Assembly (NCBI GenBank): GCA_035503975.1
Contig: DATJST010000219.1
Coordinates: 1 to 11,111 of the forward strand
Reading direction: 5' to 3'
Length of the DNA: 11,111 nucleotides
From: DATJMJ01 sp035503975
Lineage (GTDB): Bacteria > Actinomycetota > Acidimicrobiia > Acidimicrobiales > Palsa-688
Shown here: positions 1 through 6,842 of the stretch, in pieces
Layout: each line of letters begins with the position of its first letter
Position numbering within the stretch: position 1 is the first letter of the stretch
Position numbers and translations under genes: made by a program
Notes under the pieces: model-generated
Databases searched by the model: none
Told to the model about the DNA's origin: nothing
Seen by the model: the letters and a program-made list of their open reading frames with translations, nothing else

Positions 1-1272
1 CAGGTGATATCCCGCATCACGGAGTTCTATACCTCCACCGAGACTTCTCCGGTGCACGAGATCGCCGACTCGACCCGGACCGGCCCGGCCACGACGATCC
101 TGGCCGGCGTGGGGGTCGGCCTCGAGTCCTCGGTGGCAGCCATCCTGGCCATAATCGTCGCCATCGCGGTCGCGGTCGGGCTCGCCAATGGCAACACTCA
201 GTTCTCCCTCTACCTGGTGTCCCTCATCGGCATCGGCTTGCTGTCCACCACCGGCATTGTTGTCTCCCAGGACACATTCGGGCCGGTCTCCGACAACGCC
301 GCCGGGATCGCCGAGATGAGCGGCGAGTTCGAGGGCGAGCCGCAAAAGATCATGGTCAGCCTGGACGCCGTAGGCAACACGACCAAGGCGATCACCAAGG
401 GTGTGGCCATCGGCTCGGCCGTGATCGCCGCGGTGGCGCTCTTCGGCGCCTTCGTGCAAACCATCGTCGAGCAACTTGGCCTCAAGACGACCAATTCCAA
501 CTACGACAAGCTGACGTTCATAAATATCGCCGAACCCAAGACCTTTATCGGCCTCCTGATCGGCGGTTCCATCGCCTTTCTGGCGTCCTCGTTCCTGATC
601 CGTGCTGTCGGTCGTTCGGCCGGCACCGTGGTCGAAGAGGTGCGCAAGCAGTTCCGCGAGCACCCAGGCATCATGGACCGCACCGAGCGCCCCGAGTACG
701 GGAGGGTGGTCGACATCTGCACCCGGGCATCATTGCGTGAGCTGGCGACGCCCGCGCTCATCGCAGTGCTCGCCCCTGTGGTCGTCGGCTTCGCCATCGG
801 CTACCTTGCCCTGGGTGCGTTCCTTGCTGCTGCCATCCTGACCGCGCAGCTGATGGCCAATTTCCTGTCCAACACCGGCGGAGCTTGGGACAACTCCAAG
901 AAGTACATCGAGGACGGCCATTACGGCGGCAAGGGCTCCGACTCTCATAAGGCCGCTGTCATCGGCGATACCGTCGGCGACCCCTTCAAGGACACCGCGG
1001 GCCCCGCTCTCAACCCGCTCATGAAGGTCATGAACCTGGTGAGCCTGCTCATCCTGCCCGCCGTGATCAGCCTCCAGCACAACAATGCTGCCCGTTACAG
1101 CATTTCCGCCGCCGCCTTTGCCGTGATCGCCGCCGGTGTCGTCTTCTCCAAGCGACGCGTCGAGGGCGTTACCCAGCCTGAGCCGGCTTCCTTGCCCACC
1201 GGTCCGGCCGCGCAGGGCCCCGTCCTCGACGGTGGCGCGGCGGCCGAGCCCGCCCGCAAGGTGCCGAGTTGA
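1..1272 (+). CDS. hppA: Membrane-bound proton-translocating pyrophosphatase, K+-independent type (5' end outside window)
   Basis: This integral membrane enzyme hydrolyses cytosolic pyrophosphate and pumps H+ across the membrane. The frame is open from base 1, so the visible 424 codons are the C-terminal part of a protein usually about 700-800 residues long; the GTG at base 4 is an internal Val. Counting from that Val, conserved family blocks are ITEFYTSTE (5-13), GPVSDNAAGIAEM (93-105), DAVGNTTKAITKG (121-133) and GDTVGDPFKDTAGPALN (321-337), which include pyrophosphate/Mg-binding acidic residues. Hydrophobic segments lie at about 33-60, 66-88, 132-155, 180-200, 246-290, 342-358 and 364-382. 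Lys128 and Thr131 in the GNTTKAIT block are the residues that mark K+-independent pumps; K+-dependent ones have Ala and usually Gly there. A roughly 35-residue Pro/Ala-rich tail follows the last membrane segment. topA starts 25 bp downstream on the same strand, so cotranscription is possible. Confidence 0.97.
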   Translation, partial: QVISRITEFYTSTETSPVHEIADSTRTGPATTILAGVGVGLESSVAAILAIIVAIAVAVGLANGNTQFSLYLVSLIGIGLLSTTGIVVSQDTFGPVSDNAAGIAEMSGEFEGEPQKIMVSLDAVGNTTKAITKGVAIGSAVIAAVALFGAFVQTIVEQLGLKTTNSNYDKLTFINIAEPKTFIGLLIGGSIAFLASSFLIRAVGRSAGTVVEEVRKQFREHPGIMDRTERPEYGRVVDICTRASLRELATPALIAVLAPVVVGFAIGYLALGAFLAAAILTAQLMANFLSNTGGAWDNSKKYIEDGHYGGKGSDSHKAAVIGDTVGDPFKDTAGPALNPLMKVMNLVSLLILPAVISLQHNNAARYSISAAAFAVIAAGVVFSKRRVEGVTQPEPASLPTGPAAQGPVLDGGAAAEPARKVPS

Positions 1273-1297
1273 TATGTGGGAGGTTGTAGACCTTTAG

Positions 1298-4200
1298 ATG
1301 GCCAAGCCCCTAGTCATTGTCGAGTCGCCCGCCAAGGCCAAGACCATTGCGGGCTTCTTGGGCAATGAGTACACAGTCGAGCCCTCGGTCGGGCACATCC
1401 GCGACTTGCCCGGCGATGCCAAGGAGATCCCCGCCGCTTTCAAGGGCGAGCCCTGGGCGCGCCTTGGCGTCGACGTCGACAATGGTTTCAAACCCCTGTA
1501 CGTCGTGGTCCCTGGCAAGAAGGACCGCGTCAGCAAATTGCGGGCACTGCTCAAGGACGCCAGCGAGCTCTACCTGGCCACAGACGAGGACCGCGAGGGG
1601 GAGTCGATCGCCTGGCACTTATTGGAGGTCCTGCACCCCCGCGTGCCGGTCAAGCGCATGGTGTTCCACGAGATCACCCGCGACGCGATCCGTCGCGCGG
1701 TGGACAATTCTCGGGACCTTGACCGGCGTCTCGTCGATGCTCAGGAAGCCCGCCGCATCCTCGACCGGCTCTACGGCTACGAAGTCAGCCCCGTGCTGTG
1801 GAAAAAGGTCTTGCGGGGGCTTTCGGCCGGCCGCGTCCAGTCCGTAGCCACCCGCCTGCTCGTGGAGCGCGAGCGCGCTCGCATGCGTTTCCGCGCCGCC
1901 TCTTTCTGGGACATCGCCGGGCGTTTCCGGCCCCTGCCAAAAGAGGGCAGCCAGGATCCCGGGGCGGGGTTCGGCGCCCTCCTCGTCAGCCTCGACGGCA
2001 CCCGGTTGGCTACCGGGCGCGACTTCGGAGAGGACGGCCAGCTCACCCGGCCGGAGGTGGTGGTCCTCGACCAGAGCGGAGCGCAGGGCCTGGCCGAGCG
2101 CCTCGCGGCGGCAGCCTTCGCCGTGCGCAGCATCGAAGAGAAGCCGTGGCGGCGCTCGCCCTACCCGCCCTTCATGACCTCGACATTGCAGCAAGAAGCA
2201 GGCCGGAAACTGCGCTTTTCGGCGGCCCGCACGATGCGCGTCGCCCAGGACCTGTACGAAGAGGGCTACATCACGTACATGCGTACCGATAGCACGGCCT
2301 TGTCCGAAGAGGCGCTGGCTGCGTCCCGCCGGGCCGTGAGCGAGCTTTACGGCGAGCGGTACCTGCCTGGTGCGCCCCGTCATTACGACCGGCGCGTGAA
2401 GAACGCCCAGGAAGCGCACGAGGCTATCCGGCCGGCGGGCGACCGCTTCCGCCACCCAGAGCGCACCGGCCTGTCGGGTGACCGGCTCCATTTGTACGAG
2501 CTGATCTGGAAGCGCACGGTCGCCTCGCAAATGGCTGACGCCCAAGGGATGAGCGTCCAGGTACGCCTGGGTGCCATCTCGTCGGCGGGCGAGGACGCCG
2601 AGTTCGCCGCGAACGGCCGCGTCATCGACTTCCCGGGCTTCCTGAGAGCTTACGTCGAGGGTTCCGACGACCCCGAGGCCGAACTGGAAGACCGTGAGGT
2701 GCGCCTCCCCCGGTTGAGCGAGGGCGAGGCCCTGGCCGCTGAGGAGCTGCGTCCCGAAGGCCACACCACTCAGCCGCCGCCGCGCTACACGGAAGCCTCG
2801 CTCGTGAAGGCCTTGGAAGAGATGGGCGTGGGCCGGCCGTCGACCTACGCCACGATCATGGACACCATCCAGACGCGCGAGTACGCCTGGAAAAAAGGTA
2901 CCGCCCTCGTGCCCACCTGGACGGCCTTCGCCGTTGTCGGGCTCATGGAACAACACTTCTCCGACCTGGTCGACTACGGGTTTACAGCCGACATGGAGCA
3001 GGACCTCGACGACATCGCCCGCGGCGACCAGGAGTCACTTCCCTGGTTGACGCGCTTCTATTTCGGCGAGGCTCACAACGCAGGCGCCGGCCTCAAGCAA
3101 ATGGTCGCCGAACGTTTGGGCGAGATCGATGCTCGTGCCGTGAACTCGATCCCGGTCGGCGACGCCAGCTCGGGCATTGTCGTGCGTGTCGGCAAGTACG
3201 GGCCCTACTTGCAAGAAGCGGACAGTGACAAACGGGCGTCGCTGCCCAACGACCTCGCCCCTGACGAGCTGACCGTTGACCGGGCTCGCGAGCTGCTCGA
3301 AGCCCCCGGTGAGCGCGCCGACCACGAGCTTGGCAGCGACCCTGCTACCGGCTTGCCTGTGTTGCTTCGCGCCGGCCGGTGGGGACCTTACGTCCAGCTA
3401 GGGCGGGCGGAGGAGCTGGGCACCAAGCCGCGGACATCATCCCTGCTCAAAGGTATGGAGCCGGACCAGTTGAGCCTCGAAGATGCCCTGCGGCTGCTCA
3501 GCCTGCCGCGCACTCTCGGTCGGGGGCCTGATGGCAAGGAGCCGGTGGTGGCCGACAACGGCCCGTTCGGGCCCTATGTGCGCATGGGCAACCAGTTCCG
3601 GTCCCTCGAGAGCCAGGAGCAGTTGTTCACCGTGACCCTGGAGGAGGCGCTCGAGCTACTGTCAAAGCCCCGCGCTCGCCGTAGCCGCCAGGAGGCCCTG
3701 GCAGAGCTGGGGGCCGACCCGACGAGCGGCGCAGCGGTCGTGGTCAAGGAAGGTCGCTACGGGCCGTACGTGACTGACGGCACCGTCAATGCGTCACTTC
3801 GGCGGGGGGACACTATCGAGAACCTCACCCTGGAGCGAGCGGCCGAGCTGCTCGCTGAGCGGCGCGCGAAGGCTGAAGCCGACGCCGCCTCGGGGGCCCC
3901 TGGCCGCGCCAGGCGGGGCCGCTCAACCAGGGCCACAGGTGCCGCCAAGGCCGGTGCCACCAGGGCCGCCCGTGCTGGCAGCGCCGCCCGTGCTGGCAGC
4001 GCCGCCCGTGCCCGCAAGGCCACGGCAGGTCCGGCCAAGGCCACGGCTATCAGAAAGGCCACCGGCACCCAGAAGGCGGCGGGGGGCGTCAGCAAGGCCG
4101 CCGGTCCCCCCCGGGCAGTGGCCAAGGCCGCCACGCCTAAGGCCGCCACGCCTAAGGCCGCCACGCCCAAGGTTGCAAAGGTACTCAAGGCGACGAAGGC

Positions 4201-4306
4201 GGCGAAGGCGACGAGGGCTGCCAAAGCTGCCAAAACGGCCAAGGCCGTGAAGGCGTCCCCGGCGGGTGGGGCAAGCAAGACCGCCAAGGCGACCCAGCTC
4301 TCCTAA
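1298..4306 (+). CDS. topA: DNA topoisomerase I (type IA) with Lys/Ala-rich C-terminal tail
   Basis: It relaxes negative supercoils by transient single-strand cleavage. The start is fixed: an in-frame TAG (1295-1297) abuts the ATG, and GGGAGG at 1278-1283 is the ribosome site, at a rather long 14-nt spacing. The TOPRIM domain spans about residues 3-120, with Glu9 in LVIVESPAKAKT and the metal triad Asp96, Asp98, Glu100 in ATDEDREGE. The active-site tyrosine is Tyr327 in YITYMRTDS. The core runs to about residue 600. Four GPY-type C-terminal repeats follow (KYGPYLQ near 633, RWGPYVQ near 694, FGPYVRMG near 755, RYGPYVTDG near 820). No Cys4 zinc ribbons are present, as in other actinobacterial enzymes. 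Residues from about 855 to 1002 form a low-complexity basic tail of Lys, Ala, Arg and Thr, of the kind known in mycobacterial and Streptomyces TopA to bind DNA and support processivity. At 1002 residues it is slightly longer than those (about 930-950), mainly because of the tail. Confidence 0.98.
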   Translation: MAKPLVIVESPAKAKTIAGFLGNEYTVEPSVGHIRDLPGDAKEIPAAFKGEPWARLGVDVDNGFKPLYVVVPGKKDRVSKLRALLKDASELYLATDEDREGESIAWHLLEVLHPRVPVKRMVFHEITRDAIRRAVDNSRDLDRRLVDAQEARRILDRLYGYEVSPVLWKKVLRGLSAGRVQSVATRLLVERERARMRFRAASFWDIAGRFRPLPKEGSQDPGAGFGALLVSLDGTRLATGRDFGEDGQLTRPEVVVLDQSGAQGLAERLAAAAFAVRSIEEKPWRRSPYPPFMTSTLQQEAGRKLRFSAARTMRVAQDLYEEGYITYMRTDSTALSEEALAASRRAVSELYGERYLPGAPRHYDRRVKNAQEAHEAIRPAGDRFRHPERTGLSGDRLHLYELIWKRTVASQMADAQGMSVQVRLGAISSAGEDAEFAANGRVIDFPGFLRAYVEGSDDPEAELEDREVRLPRLSEGEALAAEELRPEGHTTQPPPRYTEASLVKALEEMGVGRPSTYATIMDTIQTREYAWKKGTALVPTWTAFAVVGLMEQHFSDLVDYGFTADMEQDLDDIARGDQESLPWLTRFYFGEAHNAGAGLKQMVAERLGEIDARAVNSIPVGDASSGIVVRVGKYGPYLQEADSDKRASLPNDLAPDELTVDRARELLEAPGERADHELGSDPATGLPVLLRAGRWGPYVQLGRAEELGTKPRTSSLLKGMEPDQLSLEDALRLLSLPRTLGRGPDGKEPVVADNGPFGPYVRMGNQFRSLESQEQLFTVTLEEALELLSKPRARRSRQEALAELGADPTSGAAVVVKEGRYGPYVTDGTVNASLRRGDTIENLTLERAAELLAERRAKAEADAASGAPGRARRGRSTRATGAAKAGATRAARAGSAARAGSAARARKATAGPAKATAIRKATGTQKAAGGVSKAAGPPRAVAKAATPKAATPKAATPKVAKVLKATKAAKATRAAKAAKTAKAVKASPAGGASKTAKATQLS
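3965..4011 (+). repeat. 18-bp tandem repeat in the topA tail (about 2.6 copies)
   Basis: The unit GCCGCCCGTGCTGGCAGC is repeated exactly at 3965-3982 and 3983-4000, followed by an 11-bp partial copy at 4001-4011. It is in frame and encodes repeating Ala-Arg-Ala-Gly-Ser-Ala in the basic C-terminal tail of topoisomerase I. Exact DNA identity between copies suggests recent duplication by slippage, so copy number may vary between strains. Confidence 0.9.
4124..4168 (+). repeat. 15-bp tandem repeat in the topA tail (3 copies)
   Basis: The unit AAGGCCGCCACGCCT occurs at 4124-4138, 4139-4153 and 4154-4168, with one base change at the end of the last copy. It is in frame and encodes Lys-Ala-Ala-Thr-Pro three times, starting at codon 943. 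The pentapeptide resembles the Lys/Ala/Pro repeats of histone H1-like bacterial tails and adds spaced positive charge. Confidence 0.9.
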
Positions 4307-4358
4307 GGCCGCCGGCGAGGCGAGAGACCGGCGCAGGCAGGTCTTGTACCCCGGCCGC

Positions 4359-4907
4359 TCAGCCGTCCACGCCAACGACGCGAGTGGCGATAGCGGCCGC
4401 GCAATCGGCTGCGCTCTTGGTGGTCGTGTCCACGACGAAGTCGTAGACGACGCCCTCGTGGACGCGCGTTGCCTGCAGCCGAGCCATGCCCGGCACGCGG
4501 TCCGCCCGCTTGGGCTCCCGAGCGGCGGCGACGTCTGGGTCGCAGCGGACGCCCACCCAGACCACCCTGAGCCCCGACAGGGCTGTCGCCAACCGCTCCT
4601 GAGACGCGCCGCCACCGAGAAAGACTTCGTCGATGATCAAGCCGGTCCGGCAGCGCCCTATCGCGGCGAGGCCTGCGTACCAGGAGGCTTCAGCCAGCCG
4701 GAAGTCCTCGCCAACGTTCACTTGCCCGTCAGGCGCGAACTCGACCGGGCCCGAGGAGCCTGCCGGCTCGTCGCCGGCCGGGAGCGCCCGGATGAGGTCA
4801 TCGACTCCCAAGGTCAGCCAAGTGGGACCGAGGAGCCGTTGAAGGCAACGTGCAATGGAGCTCTTGCCCGAACTCGAGCCTCCGTTTAGGACCACCACCG
4901 GCGCCAC
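4359..4907 (-). CDS. Chloramphenicol phosphotransferase-like P-loop kinase (CPT family)
   Basis: This small P-loop kinase resembles Streptomyces venezuelae chloramphenicol 3'-O-phosphotransferase along its whole length. From the chosen GTG start it is 182 residues; CPT is 178. Shared motifs are LNGGSSSGKS (7-16, Walker A with Lys15 and Ser16), LGVDDLI with Asp36 at the place of the CPT catalytic Asp37, IIDEVFLGG (91-99), VGVRCD (118-123), ADRVPGMA (135-142), VHEGVVYD (149-156) and VDTT (159-162). The frame stays open to a TTG at 4961, which would add 18 residues with no CPT counterpart, so I prefer GTG 4907; neither start has a convincing ribosome site. It lies 70 bp (16 bp from the TTG) downstream of the PspC/toastrack gene on the same strand, probably in one operon, and converges on topA. 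CPT inactivates chloramphenicol, but homologues are common in non-producers, so the real substrate is unknown. Confidence 0.88.
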   Translation of the reverse strand: MAPVVVLNGGSSSGKSSIARCLQRLLGPTWLTLGVDDLIRALPAGDEPAGSSGPVEFAPDGQVNVGEDFRLAEASWYAGLAAIGRCRTGLIIDEVFLGGGASQERLATALSGLRVVWVGVRCDPDVAAAREPKRADRVPGMARLQATRVHEGVVYDFVVDTTTKSAADCAAAIATRVVGVDG

Positions 4908-4977
4908 GCAATCGACGGTAGCCGCCGGGTCGTGCCCACCCGCTCGAGTGGCCCGCCGCAATATTGGCTGCCCGTTA

Positions 4978-6654
4978 CTACAGAGTCGCGACCACGTCGA
5001 TGTCGCCCTCCTGGTCGTTCAAGGCCAGGACGTGCCTGGAAGTGTGGGAGGTCCGCACCCCGAGGCTGACCACGCCGATCTGCGCCTTGGCGTGCACGGC
5101 GTAGGCCGCCCCAGCCGGCACCTGCACGCTGATGTCGCCCTCTTGGGCGGAGACGCCCACATAGCTGGGCGGGGTGCTGAACCACAGTGAGATATCGCCC
5201 TGCTGGTCCTGCACCTGCGCCCGGGCTGAGGAGAGCGCCTCCGCGTCGATATCGCCCGACTCGGTCGAGAGGCTGATGGCACCGCTCAGCTTGCTCACGT
5301 TCAAGTCTCCTGAGCTGGCCTCCAGCTGCACCGGCCCGGAGAGGCCGGTGGCCTGGATGTCGCCTGAGCCGGCCGATACTGCTACCGGAGTGCCGGTCGG
5401 CACCGCCACGGTGAGGGTGCCTGCGCAGCGCCCGGGGCAGGACAGGCCGAGGTCGAGCTTCCCCCTGCTCTGGGCCATCGTCAGGTACGGGCGGGCGCCG
5501 GAGTAGCTCAGGCTGGCGCTGTAATGGACCGAGGCGTCGCCGCTCGGGGCCAGGTCAACATCGCCTGCGAGGCTGCTCAACGCGACGCCGCCGCGCGGGG
5601 CAACGCGGGTCAGTTGACTTGTCATGGAGTGGGACAGGGTGTTCTGGCGGAGGTCCCGCACGACGTTGGACGCCACTGCGGCTGCGCCCCCCACCAGGAC
5701 CACGAGCACGACGATGACCGTGACGACCTCGAGCGTCCAGCCCTGTCCCGAGCGCTGGCGCCGGCGCTGCGGCTCGGCGGGGGGCGGGGTGATCGCGGAC
5801 GACTGGGTGGGCACGCCGGCCGCCCGCAGCTGTGCGTCGGCCCAAGCCGAGGCGGCTGATTGAGCTTCGACCCAGTCCGATTCGTCCTCGCGCGGGGCCC
5901 TGGTAGCTGGGGCCGGCATGTAGGCGGACGCTGCGCCAGTAGCGCTGCGCATGGCGGCACCCGGCACTGGGGCACCCGGCACTGGGGCACCCGGCACTGG
6001 GGCACCGTTCGGCGCTGCATAGGCACCAGCGGGAGCGCCGCCAGCCGACCCGCCAAAAGGGGGCCCCTGTGGGCCCCACTGGCCACCGGGACCGGACGAA
6101 GGGTAGTCGCCGGGCCCACCCGGAGGAGGCCCCCACGGCCCGGCCATGCTTCGCGGTGGCCGTTGGCCGGAGCGGGAGACAAACGGCAGCCTGTCGGAGA
6201 ACAGAAGCACGGCGACCCCCAGCCCGGTGAGGACAGCCCACACCGGCAGCGCCTCCCAGCGGAAGGCCGGCCAGAACCCGAACCACCAGATCAGGGCCAG
6301 TGCGATCGCCGCAAGGACGAGCGCCCAGGACCGGGCGTTGCGGTCCCAGGAGTTCCAATGGTGGCCGATATGCATGTTGCGCCAAACACCGCTCTCACTG
6401 CCGTCTTCGGGGACGAACAGCCACGCCAGCCCATAGAGGACCGGTCCGCCGAAGCCACCGATGAGCAAGGAGGCCACGACCATGCCAACCCGGAGCACCG
6501 TCGCGTCCACGCCCAGGTACTCGCCCAGCCCTCCCATCACACCCGCCACCCGGCGGTTAGAACGGCTCCGGCGCAACTTGCGAGGCGGCGCTGAATAAGG
6601 TGCCACCGGGGGTCGCGGGGAGAAGGGGCCCGTGCCCTGGTCCGGCTGGTACAT
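4978..6654 (-). CDS. PspC-domain membrane protein with extracytoplasmic toastrack (DUF4097-like) domain
   Basis: A 558-residue protein from the ATG at 6654; the longer open frame back to 6963 lacks family character and overlaps the divergent gene. The PspC domain is at about 28-85 (RSNRRVAGVMGGLGEYLGVD, then a hydrophobic pair ending AWLFVPEDG). Two more membrane helices at about 109-126 and 136-153 resemble the LiaI/LiaF membrane unit. A Pro/Gly/Ala-rich linker spans 163-295 with three GAPVP repeats (217-231). After a basic patch (QRRRQR, 296-301) comes a single helix at 308-328. Residues 345-558 form a beta-ladder region with recurring GD turns: GDV 364, SGDI 430, SGDL 449, SGDI 466, QGDI 485, EGDI 505, EGDI 549. 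Positive charges suggest that the linker is cytoplasmic and the ladder outside. PspC and toastrack proteins belong to Psp/Lia envelope-stress systems; a sensor or partner role with the divergent PspC kinase is inferred. Confidence 0.88.
   Translation of the reverse strand: MYQPDQGTGPFSPRPPVAPYSAPPRKLRRSRSNRRVAGVMGGLGEYLGVDATVLRVGMVVASLLIGGFGGPVLYGLAWLFVPEDGSESGVWRNMHIGHHWNSWDRNARSWALVLAAIALALIWWFGFWPAFRWEALPVWAVLTGLGVAVLLFSDRLPFVSRSGQRPPRSMAGPWGPPPGGPGDYPSSGPGGQWGPQGPPFGGSAGGAPAGAYAAPNGAPVPGAPVPGAPVPGAAMRSATGAASAYMPAPATRAPREDESDWVEAQSAASAWADAQLRAAGVPTQSSAITPPPAEPQRRRQRSGQGWTLEVVTVIVVLVVLVGGAAAVASNVVRDLRQNTLSHSMTSQLTRVAPRGGVALSSLAGDVDLAPSGDASVHYSASLSYSGARPYLTMAQSRGKLDLGLSCPGRCAGTLTVAVPTGTPVAVSAGSGDIQATGLSGPVQLEASSGDLNVSKLSGAISLSTESGDIDAEALSSARAQVQDQQGDISLWFSTPPSYVGVSAQEGDISVQVPAGAAYAVHAKAQIGVVSLGVRTSHTSRHVLALNDQEGDIDVVATL
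5956..6006 (-). repeat. 15-bp tandem repeat in the Pro/Gly-rich linker of the PspC protein (3.4 copies)
   Basis: Plus-strand unit GGCACCCGGCACTGG occurs at 5956-5970, 5971-5985 and 5986-6000 without a mismatch, followed by a 6-bp partial copy to 6006. Read on the minus strand it is in frame and encodes repeated Pro-Val-Pro-Gly-Ala. Multiples of three keep the frame, so linker length can change without breaking the gene. Confidence 0.92.
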
Positions 6655-6709
6655 GTTGCCATCATCGCCCACTCTTGGTCCGGCGGCTATCAGGGTTCCC
6701 CCCGGACCA
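6638..6709. promoter_or_regulatory. Candidate operator: three TGGTCCGG boxes at the divergent PspC promoter region
   Basis: The octamer TGGTCCGG occurs at 6638-6645 and 6676-6683 in direct orientation (both followed by C) and as its exact complement CCGGACCA at 6702-6709, forming a perfect 8-bp inverted repeat with an 18-nt spacer around the middle and last copies. A further TGGTCC half-copy is at 6751-6756. The first box lies in the first codons of the minus-strand PspC gene (Pro-Asp-Gln); the others lie in the 188-bp gap (6655-6842) between that gene and the sensor kinase. Repeated short words at a divergent promoter next to a LuxR-type regulator gene suggest an autoregulatory binding site, but the GC richness of the region makes chance copies possible. 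I found no convincing -35/-10 pair in either direction. Confidence 0.3.
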
Positions 6710-6842
6710 GCCCTGAACGTGGTGCCCGTGAGCGCAGGGCCGCTCCCGGGTGGTCCTCGGGTTACTTCACGGGCTCTCGGCGTGGGACTATGGGGACATA
6801 CAGCAAAGCGCAACCGCTGGGCTAGGCCCGCCGGAGCCGGGC

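Noticed and set aside
2889..2897. A6 run in topA as a possible programmed frameshift site
   Set aside because: The frame continues intact through the conserved region with the expected WKKGTALVPT residues, and there is no alternative product or stimulatory structure.
1619..2956. Long minus-strand open frame of 445 codons opposite topA
   Set aside because: It is a shadow frame caused by GC-rich codon bias; the plus strand encodes an unmistakable topoisomerase I with all catalytic residues.
4307..4358. Possible terminator between the converging topA and CPT-like genes (AGACC at 4325-4329 with GGTCT at 4340-4344, 10-nt loop)
   Set aside because: The stem is only 5 bp, extendable by one G-U pair, and there is no T-run on either side; it is not distinguishable from chance in GC-rich DNA.
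4266..4889. Plus-strand open frame of 207 codons covering the CPT-like region
   Set aside because: The minus strand has the full CPT motif set; the plus frame shows no recognisable domain and overlaps the end of topA.
6694..6699. GGAACC on the minus strand upstream of the PspC/toastrack gene, resembling an ECF sigma -35 element
   Set aside because: No matching -10 (GTT/GTC type) is found at 16-18 nt, so a promoter cannot be supported.
6762..6791. TTACTT and GACTAT, 18 nt apart, as a promoter for the sensor kinase
   Set aside because: Only about half of the consensus positions match; this is too weak to call.
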